In this document: positions 37,837 through 47,189 of the stretch, in pieces | Layout of the letters: each line of letters begins with the position of its first letter | Position numbering within the stretch: the first letter of the stretch is position 1 | Origin: Myxococcales bacterium | GTDB lineage: Bacteria; Myxococcota_A; Polyangia; Polyangiales; Polyangiaceae | Length of the DNA: 64,000 bases | Direction: 5' to 3' | NCBI GenBank assembly: GCA_903642325.1 | Contig: CAHJWM010000001.1 | Coordinates: 124,001 to 188,000, forward strand | Position numbers and translations under genes: made by a program | Notes under the pieces: model-generated | Database searches by the model: none | Seen by the model: the letters and a program-made list of their open reading frames with translations, nothing else | Told to the model about the DNA's origin: nothing

Positions 37837-38979
37837 ATGACCGCACTCACGGAGCTGAGGGATGACGAGCGGCTGTTCTTCGATACCGTGCTCGCCTTCG
37901 CGCGCGAACGCATCACGGCGAAAGTGCGCGAAATGGACGAAGCCGCGAAGCTCGATGCGGCACTCGTCCGGCAACTGTTCGAGCTCGGAGTGATGGGCAT
38001 CGAAATCCCCGAGGAATACGGCGGCGCTGGCAGCAGCTTCTTCAACGCCGTGCTCGCCGTGGAGGCCTTGGCCCAGGTCGATGCGAGCGTGGCGGTGCTC
38101 GTGGACGTTCAGAATACGCTCGTTGAAAATGGGCTACTGCGTTGGGGCAACGCCGACCAGAAGGAGCGCTACTGTGGCAAGCTCGCGACCTCTTGGGTTG
38201 GTTCTTACGCGCTCAGCGAAGCAAGCTCCGGCTCTGACGCGTTTGCCCTGAAGACGCGAGCCGAGCGGCGAGGCGATCGCTTCGTGCTCAATGGTCGCAA
38301 GCTCTGGATCACCAATGCCGCCGAGAGCTCGCTGTTCGTCGTGTTCGCAAGCGTCGACTTGGCCAAGGGTTACAAAGGAATCACGGCGTTCCTGGTCGAG
38401 CGCGATTTTCCGGGCTTTTCCGTGGGCAGAAAGGAAGACAAGTTGGGCATTCGTGCCTCGAGCACCTGCGAGCTCCTCCTCGATGATTGCGAAGTGCCGG
38501 CGGAAAACGTGCTCGGCGAGATCGGTCGCGGTTATAAAATCGCGATTGAGTCACTGAATGAAGGACGCATCGGCATTGGCGCGCAGATGCTGGGCTTGGC
38601 CGAAGGCGCGTTCGCGCAGGCCTTGCGTTATATGACAGAGCGCGTGCAGTTCGGTAAAGCGATCTCCGAGTTCCAAGGCATGCAGTTTCAATACGCGCGG
38701 GTGGCCATGGAAATCGAGGCGGCGCGGCTGCTCGTCTACAATGCGGCTCGCCTGAAAGATGCGGGTAAACCGTTCGTCAAAGAAGCAGCCATGGCCAAGC
38801 TATTCGCCTCCGAGGCAGCGGAGCGCACCGCGTCCCTGTGCGTCGAATTTTTCGGCGGCTTCGGCTTCACGCGCGATTGCCCCGCCGAGAAATTCTACCG
38901 CGACGCCAAGATCGGTAAGATTTACGAAGGCACGAGCAACATGCAGCTCTCGACCATCGCCAAGCTGCTGGTCGAGTAG
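37837..38979 (+). CDS. Acyl-CoA dehydrogenase
   Basis: A 380-residue flavoprotein that introduces a double bond into acyl-CoA. Signatures are the FAD-binding YALSEASSGSDA and WITNA, the catalytic region QFGKAISEFQGMQF, and the C-terminal FFGGFGFTRDCPAEKFYRDAKIGKIYEGTSNMQ, where the E in YEGT is the usual catalytic base of many family members. Chain-length specificity cannot be read. The ATG 37837 fits the family N-terminus; 20 codons upstream are unlikely. Confidence 0.94.
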   Translation: MTALTELRDDERLFFDTVLAFARERITAKVREMDEAAKLDAALVRQLFELGVMGIEIPEEYGGAGSSFFNAVLAVEALAQVDASVAVLVDVQNTLVENGLLRWGNADQKERYCGKLATSWVGSYALSEASSGSDAFALKTRAERRGDRFVLNGRKLWITNAAESSLFVVFASVDLAKGYKGITAFLVERDFPGFSVGRKEDKLGIRASSTCELLLDDCEVPAENVLGEIGRGYKIAIESLNEGRIGIGAQMLGLAEGAFAQALRYMTERVQFGKAISEFQGMQFQYARVAMEIEAARLLVYNAARLKDAGKPFVKEAAMAKLFASEAAERTASLCVEFFGGFGFTRDCPAEKFYRDAKIGKIYEGTSNMQLSTIAKLLVE

Positions 38980-38982
38980 GAG

Positions 38983-39435
38983 CTAACTGGCTCCGGCTCC
39001 GCCAGAGCGGGCGGGGCTACGGCGCGCGGCCGCGTGTAGCAGCGCGGCCTCGACGGCTGCTACGACTTCCTCCGCGGAGGCTGGCTTCGAGAGCACCGCG
39101 TGGGCCATTTCGCGAAGACGCGCCGTCTCTCGCGACTCAAGTCGAGACGAATGCACGATGCGGGCGGTGCCCGGATGGCTGCTCTGGAGCGCGTCGAGCA
39201 CCGCCTCACCGCCGCCGGGCATCTGCAGATCCGTGATCACGACATCGTAGCTGAGCTCTAATAGCGCCTCCAGCGCCTGCGCGGCGTTGGATGCGGCAGT
39301 GATCTGGAAGTCGGGGCGGGCATTCTTCAGCATGCGCCACAAGCCACGGAGCACGCTCGGGTCGTCGTCAACTAGTAGGATCCGCGGACGACGCAGAGCG
39401 GCACCCGAAAGTGGCGGTGGTTCGCTCGGGAGCAT
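38983..39435 (-). CDS. Single-domain response regulator (REC)
   Basis: A 150-residue REC protein: acidic pocket LLVDDDPSV, phospho-acceptor Asp in VVITDLQMPGG, Ser in VHSSRL (where Thr is usual) and Lys in LSKPA. There is no output domain, so it is a phosphotransfer or protein-interaction partner. ATG 39435 is preferred to TTG 39441. It converges on the acyl-CoA dehydrogenase, 3 bp between stops. No kinase is adjacent. Confidence 0.88.
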   Translation of the reverse strand: MLPSEPPPLSGAALRRPRILLVDDDPSVLRGLWRMLKNARPDFQITAASNAAQALEALLELSYDVVITDLQMPGGGEAVLDALQSSHPGTARIVHSSRLESRETARLREMAHAVLSKPASAEEVVAAVEAALLHAAARRSPARSGGAGAS

Positions 39436-39561
39436 GAGCAATCATAGTGCAAAATCCAGGCCGCGCCTACCTTGTCCCACATCAGCTGTCGCGGCCGTCG
39501 CTCGGACGCCTGCCGCCGACCTGCTTGCGCGCTAACGCGAGCCAGGTATCGTCGCGTCCTC

Positions 39562-39702
39562 ATGCCCGAACCCGGTCTTGTTACGCTGTTGAAAATTGTC
39601 GGCACCTTGCTTGGTGCGATGAGCGTCGTGCCGATCCTGTTCTTACTCGCGCCGGGTGCTCGCAAAGAGCCGGGCGAGAGCTTCGACGGCGACGTTCAGT
39701 GA
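39562..39702 (+). CDS. Small membrane protein (46 aa)
   Basis: A possible 46-residue protein with one hydrophobic helix (LLKIVGTLLGAMSVVPILFLLAPG) and a charged C-terminus. The stop is about 100 bp before the YceI-like gene on the same strand. There is no strong Shine-Dalgarno sequence. The evidence is the helix and the position only. Confidence 0.45.
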   Translation: MPEPGLVTLLKIVGTLLGAMSVVPILFLLAPGARKEPGESFDGDVQ

Positions 39703-39808
39703 GAAGCTCGCTGCGCGTTGCGCAGCGGACGTTCGAGCCGGGCTCGAAACCGTCCATCGGGATTCGCATACTACGTGGGAACCCGCCTTGGTCGAGAGAC
39801 AACCGCCG

Positions 39809-40624
39809 ATGCATGATCGACAGAACTGGGCTCTAAGCTGCGCTCTATGCGCGGCGGTGGCAATTTGTGGAGGTTGCAAAAGCAAGCCACAGGTAACCCT
39901 GGCCCCGGCCGCGTCAGCGCTCGAAGCCGCCCCGACCGCGGCGAGCGCGACTCACTTCAGCGTCGATTCGGTATCGAGCAAAGTCACGTTCTTGATGGAT
40001 TCGCCGCTCGAAAAAATCGATGGCGACGCCTCTGGCGGCTTGCAAGGCGACTTGTTTTTGGACCTCGCGGACATTTCGAAGTCCACCGCGCTCGTCAAGG
40101 TCGACCTCAAAAAGCTCGTGCTTTATCAGCAAAAGCGCCCCGACGACAAGGCTGGTTACAGCGAACGCAAGAAGAGCGAGCTACAGAATATGCACGCTCG
40201 CAATTGGCTACAGATCGTAGCGCACGAAGGCGACGTCACGCCCGAACAGGCGGAGGCCAACCGCTGGGCCGAGCTGAAGGTCGATAAGCTCGAGCTCGTT
40301 TCGCTCACGAACGTTGCTGCGGCCCCGGGCGCGGAGCGCAAGCTTCGCGCGACGGCTAGCGGAGACTTCAGATTGCACGGTCGCAAACTGGCGAAGAAAG
40401 TGCCGCTCGAGCTCACCGTCAACTATCGAGGCGACACGGCAGAGTCGATTCACGTCAAAACGACCGAGGCCCTGGGTATCGGTTTGGAAGAGTTCGAAGT
40501 GAATCCACGTGACGACACCGGCAAGTTCGTCAAGTCCGTGGCCGAGGCATTGAGCAGTAACTTGAAAGGCAAAGTGGCCCAGCAGGCGCCGCTGAACATC
40601 GACTTCATCGCAACCGCGAAGTGA
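39809..40624 (+). CDS. YceI-like lipoprotein
   Basis: A 271-residue exported protein. The signal peptide is LSCALCAAVAICGGCKSK; a lipobox with Cys is likely but CGGC is atypical. The mature part has the YceI lipocalin-like beta-barrel pattern (FSVDSVSSKVTFLMDSPL, then DLFLDLADISKSTALVKVDLKKL, GDFRLHGRKLAKKVPLELTV). YceI proteins bind isoprenoid-type lipids. The ATG 39809 is chosen because it precedes the signal peptide; 51 upstream codons in frame are shadow. Confidence 0.78.
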   Translation: MHDRQNWALSCALCAAVAICGGCKSKPQVTLAPAASALEAAPTAASATHFSVDSVSSKVTFLMDSPLEKIDGDASGGLQGDLFLDLADISKSTALVKVDLKKLVLYQQKRPDDKAGYSERKKSELQNMHARNWLQIVAHEGDVTPEQAEANRWAELKVDKLELVSLTNVAAAPGAERKLRATASGDFRLHGRKLAKKVPLELTVNYRGDTAESIHVKTTEALGIGLEEFEVNPRDDTGKFVKSVAEALSSNLKGKVAQQAPLNIDFIATAK

Positions 40625-40634
40625 CGGCGCACCC

Positions 40635-43598
40635 CTAATGATGCGTCTCCTCGCGCAGGAGTCGGAAGCGCATGGCTTTGCCATCGCGGCCGACTTCGAG
40701 CACGAGATCCGTACCGGTTGGTCCGGAAAGCCGAGCGCGGGCCTCCATCATCGAGCTCGGGCGCAGGCCGTCGACGGCGTTCAATACGTCGCCCGCGCGC
40801 AGCCCCGCACGCTCCGCCTCGCTGGCCTCGGCAACGCCCATCACGACGACTTCGAGGTCGGGGGGCACCCCCCGTTCACCCAGCGCGACGGCTACGTTAC
40901 CCGTGGCCAGCGAGGGATCCTCCACCGACGCGGTGGATAGCTGAATGCGCAAGCCGCGCGTGGTGCGCCCGGAGCGCACTTCGAGCGCACGCGCGCTGCC
41001 GTGCGCTGCGGCGGACTGCGCTGAAATCAAGGCCGTGCCGGGATGGACGCCCCTGAGCAAGAAGTGCCCATCGGCGTCGCTGAGCACGACTCCGCGGGCG
41101 GGTCGCCCCGCCGGCAGATAGCCCGACCTATCCCCGACGGTCACGCTTGCTCCGGACACGCGCGCACCGTGCTCGTCGATCACTTCACCCTCGACCTCGC
41201 CTGCCTCCGACAGCTCCATGTCTGGCAGGCCAAAGGCGCGGTCGGCGCGGCCCGTCGCATCGACCCGCAGTGTACGCTCTTCGTCTGCGAATTCCGGATG
41301 CTCGACGCGGACGTGGATCTCGCCGGGTGCGATATCGCGTATGCGAAATACGCCATCCGCATCGGTTGTCGCAACTTTGCGCATCCCTTCTTGCTGCAGG
41401 GTGACGACCGCACCAACGACGACGCTCCGCCCACGCGCTACGGTCACCCGACCTTCGACGATCACGCCTCGCTTGAGGATCAGCTTGATCGCCTTGGGCG
41501 CCGCCGGCAGCGTTGCGACGCTCCGTGCGAAGCCAGGCGCCTCCGCCACTACCCGCAAGTTTTCTGATAGCGCGTCCTCTATCGTCACGGCTCCTTCCGC
41601 ATCGGTAAAGCGGGTGACGCGCAACGTGCGGGTGGGCTCGAGTGAGCTGATGCCAATCTCGACCAGCTCGATCGGCCGCTCGTCCTCGTCCAGCACGACG
41701 ATGCGCACCGCGTCGCGAACAGCGGGCAAGACCAACGACAGGTTGACCTTCTCGCCTTCTGCGACATGCAGTGATTTGCGCAACACCACCCGCGCCGGTT
41801 CCCCGGGTCTCCCGAGCGAGAGCGTGACTTCGGAAGGCACGGCGGCGAACGCGAAGCTTCCGTCACTCGCTGTAGTGAAAAGCTCGGTGCGGGTCGCGCT
41901 CCCTGAGCTCAGCTCGACGGCGGCGCCTGCGACCGCCTGGTCGCGCTCGTCGACGACACGCCCCTCGAGCGATCCGCCTTTCGTCAACACGATTTTGAGC
42001 ACGGCTTCGCCGCCGGGCACCACTGTCACGAGCTCACTCGTGCCTTCCACGTAGTCCGGATGACGCACGAGCACGCGGACCCGCCCAGGCGTGATCGGGC
42101 GGGCCGTAAAATGGCCGCCGCGATCGCTAATCCAAGGGGCGGGGTCTACGGCGGGCTCACTGAAGGCTCCCATATTTCCGGTGAAGCCCGGCTCGACCCC
42201 CGGCTTTGGGATCGGCGGCACCGGACCCGGCATCACGCCCAGCTCGCCCGCAGGCAGCAACGGCAGCGGGCCAGGCAACGACCACGCAAAATGATTTTGT
42301 CGGAAGCCTACTAAAGCCGGTGTCTCCGCGATCGGCAGCCCGCTTGCGTCACTGCCTACCACCTCGATAGTCGCGCCATCGACCGGAAAGCCGCGCGCGT
42401 CGCTCACGTCACCGCGAAGCGTCGCACCGCGCAAGAGTGAAATACGCACGGCGCGGCTCGCCACCTCGGGCACGGCCACGAGGGCACTGCCCACGAAATC
42501 CTCGGCGCGAGCGCCCAGAGTGGCCGGTCCAGCGGCGATCGGCCCGAGCGAGACCTTACCGTCCGTACCGGTCCGCCCGCGAATGGGAAACGAGCTCACC
42601 CCACCTTCCGCCAGCACTACGTCCGCGTTGGGCACGACCAACGGGCTCGCGCCTTCGCCGTCCGTCACCCAGGCGACGACCGTACGGCCTGGCTCGAGCC
42701 GCAAACTTACCGCACCGTTCACACCACGCCCCAGCTCGAAACCAAGCAGTGTTGGCGAAACGGCGCCGCCAAGGCTGGCCCGCAGGTCGTAGCTGCCCGC
42801 CAGAAGCCCGGCCACGCGCGCCTTGCCGCGGGCGTCCGCCGTCGCGCTGCGAGCGGGCCAAAGCGTGGCGCCGGCGATCATCAGAGTTGCGCCTGGCGCT
42901 GGCTGTCCGTCTATGCCCAAGACGGCGACCTCGAGCGAGGCGAGGCGTCGCAGGGTGAGCGTCAGAGCTCCGCGGACGCCGCTTTGAGAGACGGTCTCAT
43001 AGCCTGGAGCCGATGCTTTGACGGACCACGGAGGCGAGCCCAAGCGCGCCAGCTTCGCCACGCCGCGCTCGTCACTAAGAGCTCCGAACGGCAACGGATC
43101 CGCGGTCTCGACCAAGACGGTTGCCCGCGCGATCGGCAGGCCAGCCTCATCGTGCACGCTCACCGCGAGGACGCGCGCGGTCGGCAAAGTCAGGCGCGCC
43201 GCGCGTGGCTCGATGCCGAGCAAGAGCGCGCTCGAGCTCCGCGCGAAACCCGGCGCCTCCGCGAGCAACCACGCACGCCCCTCGGGCAGGTCGCGCAAGA
43301 CTGCTGTTCCGAGGCCGTCCGTTGCCTCCGCCCCCGCCCAGAAGAAACGCGCCTCGTGCTCCCAGAACACCTGCACGGTCGCGCCCGCAAGTGCGACGCC
43401 GCTCTCCGTCAACACCGTGACGCGCACGGAGCCTCGGCGTTCGAGCCCGGAAATCCGAATTGGTTCCGAGGCCTTGAATGTGGCGGCGAGGAGCTGCGGC
43501 GGGGGCACGGCAAGGTCCCGCAGCCCCAGAACGAACGCGCAAGCTGCCACCATCGCGAGCGCGATCGTCAAGAGCTCGCTCGGTCTGCGGGGGCGCAT
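40635..43598 (-). CDS. Carboxypeptidase-regulatory repeat protein with C-terminal PDZ
   Basis: A 987-residue exported protein. After a basic start and one transmembrane helix (LLTIALAMVAACAFVLGL) comes a series of about 8-9 carboxypeptidase-regulatory-like (Ig-type) repeats, each with a VTVLTESGVALAGATV-type opening and a LPEGxxxL-type closing. The last 90 residues form a PDZ-like domain (DLEVVVMGVAEASEAERAGLRAGDVLNAVDG). It may be a periplasmic or surface scaffold. ATG 43598 is chosen over the upstream frame because it precedes the helix. It diverges from the VWA lipoprotein gene by 46 bp. Confidence 0.82.
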   Translation of the reverse strand: MRPRRPSELLTIALAMVAACAFVLGLRDLAVPPPQLLAATFKASEPIRISGLERRGSVRVTVLTESGVALAGATVQVFWEHEARFFWAGAEATDGLGTAVLRDLPEGRAWLLAEAPGFARSSSALLLGIEPRAARLTLPTARVLAVSVHDEAGLPIARATVLVETADPLPFGALSDERGVAKLARLGSPPWSVKASAPGYETVSQSGVRGALTLTLRRLASLEVAVLGIDGQPAPGATLMIAGATLWPARSATADARGKARVAGLLAGSYDLRASLGGAVSPTLLGFELGRGVNGAVSLRLEPGRTVVAWVTDGEGASPLVVPNADVVLAEGGVSSFPIRGRTGTDGKVSLGPIAAGPATLGARAEDFVGSALVAVPEVASRAVRISLLRGATLRGDVSDARGFPVDGATIEVVGSDASGLPIAETPALVGFRQNHFAWSLPGPLPLLPAGELGVMPGPVPPIPKPGVEPGFTGNMGAFSEPAVDPAPWISDRGGHFTARPITPGRVRVLVRHPDYVEGTSELVTVVPGGEAVLKIVLTKGGSLEGRVVDERDQAVAGAAVELSSGSATRTELFTTASDGSFAFAAVPSEVTLSLGRPGEPARVVLRKSLHVAEGEKVNLSLVLPAVRDAVRIVVLDEDERPIELVEIGISSLEPTRTLRVTRFTDAEGAVTIEDALSENLRVVAEAPGFARSVATLPAAPKAIKLILKRGVIVEGRVTVARGRSVVVGAVVTLQQEGMRKVATTDADGVFRIRDIAPGEIHVRVEHPEFADEERTLRVDATGRADRAFGLPDMELSEAGEVEGEVIDEHGARVSGASVTVGDRSGYLPAGRPARGVVLSDADGHFLLRGVHPGTALISAQSAAAHGSARALEVRSGRTTRGLRIQLSTASVEDPSLATGNVAVALGERGVPPDLEVVVMGVAEASEAERAGLRAGDVLNAVDGLRPSSMMEARARLSGPTGTDLVLEVGRDGKAMRFRLLREETHH

Positions 43599-43644
43599 GA
43601 GGCGAGCACCATAACGCGGTCCGGCCCCGCGAGCTTCCGGTCGG

Positions 43645-44853
43645 ATGCTAGGATTGCTCCCAGTGTTCCGCGGTCGCTCGCTTCTGCTCGGTCTCGTGCT
43701 CAGCGCAAGCACCCTGCACTGCGGACAGCGCGCCGATCACCCGCCCGTGTTCGACGTACCGACGGGCAGCAGCGCCAGCGGAGGCAACGATCAAGGCCTC
43801 GGCAGTCTGCCGTTGGGTGAAGGCGGCGCGGACACGACCCTGTGCGGGAGCCAAGAAGTCAAAGCCATCAGCGACCCCCCGAACCTCTATTTCGTAGTGG
43901 ACCGCTCAGGCAGCATGCTCGACGCCCTTCCGGGCAGCGCGTATAGCAAGTACGAGAACGCGCGCATCGCCATCAGCGTCATGCTGCGCGCCGTCGGTCA
44001 CCGCGTTCATTACGGGGCTGCCGTCTATCCGGCGCTCGTCAATCAAGATGGTTGCGCTCCGGGACTAGAGGTATTTCCGACCCAGGCCGGCGACTCGCCG
44101 AGCTTTGCGGCCAAAAGTGAAAACGGCCCGGTCCTAGCCCGGCTCCTGACGAAACTGGGTAACTTGGTGCCGAGCGGCGGTACGCCCACTGCTGCCACCC
44201 TGCGCGCCCTGGAGCCGACCATCGTCGGCTTGCAGGGCAAGAAGACGTACGTGGTCTTGATGACGGACGGGGCGCCCAACTGTAACCTCGAGCTGACATG
44301 CGGCGCCGAAGCATGCATCCCGAATATCGAGCACGAGTCGATCTCCGGTATGGACTGCGACGCCCGGCTCAACTGTTGCGATCCGAAGCAAGTCGGTGAG
44401 CCGGGGGTGGGCTACTGTGTCGATGCCGATGCGACCGAGACAGCCATCGCCGAATACGAAGCCAAGGGCGTCGATACCTACGTCGTCGGCATGCCAGGCA
44501 GTGAGGCGTATGGCGCCGTGCTCAGGAGACTGGCCGTGGCGGGTAACACGGCGCGGCCCGGAGGGACGCCCTACTATGCGGTTTCTGACACGAGCGAGCT
44601 CAGCGCGGCCCTACTCCGCATCGGCGCCGAGGTCGCGATCACCTGCGACCTGGCGCTCGAAGACGAGCCGGTCGATCCAAGCTTGGTGAACGTTTATTTC
44701 GATGATCGCCTGGTGCCCGCGAGCGACGGGAGCGGCTGGCGCTATACGAGCGAAAAAAGCATCCAGTTCACGGGTACGGCCTGCGACGAGCTCGAGTCCG
44801 GCGGCGTTTTGAACGTCCAAGTCCGCGCGGGTTGTCCCACCGTAGTCCGCTGA
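43645..44853 (+). CDS. VWA-domain lipoprotein
   Basis: A 402-residue exported protein with a signal peptide (FRGRSLLLGLVLSAST) and a Cys at residue 26 (LHCGQ) that may be lipidated. A VWA domain spans about 80-335 with MIDAS DRSGS, the Thr in GGTP and a downstream LMTDGAPN acidic motif. Inserted Cys-rich loops (CGAEAC, CDARLNCC) suggest extracellular disulfides. The C-terminal beta domain ends in CDELESGG. The function is unknown. Confidence 0.83.
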   Translation: MLGLLPVFRGRSLLLGLVLSASTLHCGQRADHPPVFDVPTGSSASGGNDQGLGSLPLGEGGADTTLCGSQEVKAISDPPNLYFVVDRSGSMLDALPGSAYSKYENARIAISVMLRAVGHRVHYGAAVYPALVNQDGCAPGLEVFPTQAGDSPSFAAKSENGPVLARLLTKLGNLVPSGGTPTAATLRALEPTIVGLQGKKTYVVLMTDGAPNCNLELTCGAEACIPNIEHESISGMDCDARLNCCDPKQVGEPGVGYCVDADATETAIAEYEAKGVDTYVVGMPGSEAYGAVLRRLAVAGNTARPGGTPYYAVSDTSELSAALLRIGAEVAITCDLALEDEPVDPSLVNVYFDDRLVPASDGSGWRYTSEKSIQFTGTACDELESGGVLNVQVRAGCPTVVR

Positions 44854-44912
44854 TTTTGGTCCGCTCGCGGAGTGCGCTGACGAGGCCGCTTTCTGATGTT
44901 ACGGTCCACGAC

Positions 44913-45203
44913 GTGAAGCCTGCTCCGGAGCTGGAAGCGCTACGCCGCAGCATCGACGACCTGGATAATCGAATCCTGGCCCTCGTGGCCGAACGCGTGA
45001 AAGTCGTGCTCGCGGTGGGACAGTTCAAACGCGATCACCAGATCGCGGTGTATGATCCGGAGCGCGAGCGGAAAATGCTCGAGCGCCTGTGCAGTCAGGC
45101 GTCCGCGCCCCTGGACGGCGACACGGTGCGCCGCATTTTCGAACGCCTAATCGACGAATCGCGCCGTATCGAGCAACACAGCATGCCCAAGCTCGCGCCC
45201 TGA
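44913..45203 (+). CDS. AroQ-type chorismate mutase
   Basis: A 96-residue, all-helical protein converting chorismate to prephenate. It has the AroQ pattern LRRSIDDLDNRILALVAERVKV, GQFK (Lys of the active site), DPERERKMLERL, and a final helix with IFERLIDESRR. GTG 44913 is chosen because it begins just before the first helix; the longer TTG frame runs into the upstream VWA gene. Together with aroC elsewhere in the window it serves aromatic amino-acid synthesis. Confidence 0.88.
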   Translation: MKPAPELEALRRSIDDLDNRILALVAERVKVVLAVGQFKRDHQIAVYDPERERKMLERLCSQASAPLDGDTVRRIFERLIDESRRIEQHSMPKLAP

Positions 45204-45214
45204 GCTCGAGTTGC

Positions 45215-46462
45215 TCAGTGCAGGGTGTGCGTTTGCCCGTCGTGCTCCACGGTCGGCACCTCGACCTCGCTCCGGGGCGGGGGCAGTGGACCAACCGGCA
45301 CCTCCGTCCCTGTGGCTAACACGATGTGTACGCGCTCCGCCTCGCTGCGCCGCGCGAGCCGAGCCCGGAGCAGGTCTTCGGCCGCCTCCTGCCTCGCCCA
45401 TGTCTTTAGAGTCGCTCTGTCACGGCGCTTGCGACGCCGCCAGCCCCACACGAAGACGGCGAGGGCAATCACCCAAAAGAAAGTGCCACTGAGCAGAATC
45501 GGCCAGAACGTGTAACGACGCGAGACGTCGTCCCGCCACTCCAGCTCGAGCGTCCCTAGGTCGACGCCATAAGCGTCCAGCACCGCTCGCTCGAACCCCT
45601 TCCCACCGCGTAATTCTGCAACGAGCGCTCGAAAACGGTGGGCGTCCTCGCGTCGCACCAAAAAGCGAACCACGTCGACGGCTTCTGCGTAGGCGACCAG
45701 TGCCTGCGTTTCATCGCCGGGAAAGGAGCGCTCGATGTCATGCAGAGGGATCAGCGAGCCGCCGACAGTCGCCATACTCAATGTCTTCATGCGGGCGAAC
45801 GACGTCTCGCCGGAGGCGAACACGGCAAAGCCCTCGTTGAACCAGCGCGGCACGGGCTGGCCATTCAGCGCGTCGCCGAGCGCGACGTGCGCCAGCTCAT
45901 GCCGAAACACTTCGCCCAAATCTTGCTCGGCCGCCGCGTGCACCGGCAACTGTGAGAGCAGCACCAAACGGAGGTCGGGATAAGCGACGCCCGCCGCGTA
46001 CTCCGGGTAAGGGGCTCCAGACGGCGCGAAGGTCGCCATTTCCCCCGGTGTTCTCGCGATTTCGACGCGCACACCGGATAAGGTCGGAAAGCCGAGCCGG
46101 GCGCTGAGCTCTGCGCGGACGCGGTCTGCGACCGCGATCAACGGCTGCACGCGCTCGCGGCTCGACGGATGATAAACGAAAGTCAGCCAGCCTACGTCAT
46201 ACGTGTTGAACCCGGGCGGGGTGGGCGGCATACGCAACGCACCCGCCGCCACTCGTGGCGCATCGACGACCGAAGAGGGCAGCGGGGCCGCCGCCGTTAT
46301 CGGTTGCTCGTCGGGCGCGGGCGCCGCCGCACTCGGAGCATCCAGCTGCGTCGTGCCTTCTCTGACGACGGGCCGCGTGCCAGGCCCATCACCTGCAGCC
46401 CAAACTGGCGCGCTCGCAAACAGCAGCAGGAACGCGAACAGCCGGAGCGCAGAGCTGCCCAT
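45215..46462 (-). CDS. Peptidase-MA-like metalloprotease, membrane anchored
   Basis: A 415-residue protein with a signal peptide (SALRLFAFLLLFASAPVWA), a Pro/Ala linker, and a gluzincin domain: HELAH near residue 187 with the downstream glutamate in WFNEGFAVFASGE. A C-terminal transmembrane helix (ILLSGTFFWVIALAVFVWGW) is followed by a basic cytoplasmic tail. The active site faces the periplasm. ATG 46462 is chosen because it precedes the signal peptide; a TTG start at 46501 is possible. It lies just after the gene below, on the same strand. Confidence 0.82.
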   Translation of the reverse strand: MGSSALRLFAFLLLFASAPVWAAGDGPGTRPVVREGTTQLDAPSAAAPAPDEQPITAAAPLPSSVVDAPRVAAGALRMPPTPPGFNTYDVGWLTFVYHPSSRERVQPLIAVADRVRAELSARLGFPTLSGVRVEIARTPGEMATFAPSGAPYPEYAAGVAYPDLRLVLLSQLPVHAAAEQDLGEVFRHELAHVALGDALNGQPVPRWFNEGFAVFASGETSFARMKTLSMATVGGSLIPLHDIERSFPGDETQALVAYAEAVDVVRFLVRREDAHRFRALVAELRGGKGFERAVLDAYGVDLGTLELEWRDDVSRRYTFWPILLSGTFFWVIALAVFVWGWRRRKRRDRATLKTWARQEAAEDLLRARLARRSEAERVHIVLATGTEVPVGPLPPPRSEVEVPTVEHDGQTHTLH

Positions 46463-46490
46463 CACTAACCGAAATATGGCGCGCCGTTCC

Positions 46491-47189
46491 TCAACCGCCA
46501 AGCCACAGCAGCGGCCAGTTCAACACGGGGCAACGGGCTGCTAGCGCGGCCTGCATGGCGGGGGCGCGGCCAAGACACACACCGACCGTAACCACCAAAA
46601 CCCACGCCGCAAGCCCGAAGCCAAGGGCCCGCCGTAACAGTGCTCCCGGCAGCGGAACTCGCGCGGCCAAGGTCGTAAACCCGAGCACGCGCAACGCATC
46701 GTAGGAACCCGTGCGAAACTGGCTGGCGCCCTTCAAACCCTGCAGCAGCGCGAGCAGCATCGCCGCTGCACCGAGCGCCGCCAAAGTAACGATGGCGAAA
46801 CGGGCCGACGCTCGCACTTTTGGACCCTGCGCACCCGCCCAGGTGACGAGCCGCGCACCGAACGCGGAGGTTGCTAGAAGTACGAGGCCGGCGATCACCG
46901 CGAACGTGACGCCGGCGAGCGGGCGATGGTGCGTTGCGCTCTTCAAAACGGTCGCCAAAGGCAGAAGCGGAAGAGCCGCCAAGAGCACCCCAACCGCGAG
47001 CGCGCGACGGAACGGGCTAGCCGGCAGCCCGCCCGCGAGCGCCGCCGCGAGCGGGGCCATGATCAGCGCGCAGCCCGCCGTGCACACGGCAAAGGCTTGC
47101 CAAAATAACCCCGTCTCGAAGCGCCTGGCGGCCGGCCATGCCGCGACTGAGGCCGCGATCAAGCCCATGAGAAAGGCGGAGCGGCGCAT
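46491..47189 (-). CDS. Polytopic membrane protein, unknown
   Basis: A 232-residue membrane protein with about six hydrophobic helices (for example LFWQAFAVCTAGCALIMAPL and FAIVTLAALGAAAMLLALL). No motif is recognised. Its ATG at 47189 overlaps the upstream epimerase stop (TGATG), so the genes are coupled. Function is unknown. Confidence 0.7.
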   Translation of the reverse strand: MRRSAFLMGLIAASVAAWPAARRFETGLFWQAFAVCTAGCALIMAPLAAALAGGLPASPFRRALAVGVLLAALPLLPLATVLKSATHHRPLAGVTFAVIAGLVLLATSAFGARLVTWAGAQGPKVRASARFAIVTLAALGAAAMLLALLQGLKGASQFRTGSYDALRVLGFTTLAARVPLPGALLRRALGFGLAAWVLVVTVGVCLGRAPAMQAALAARCPVLNWPLLWLGG

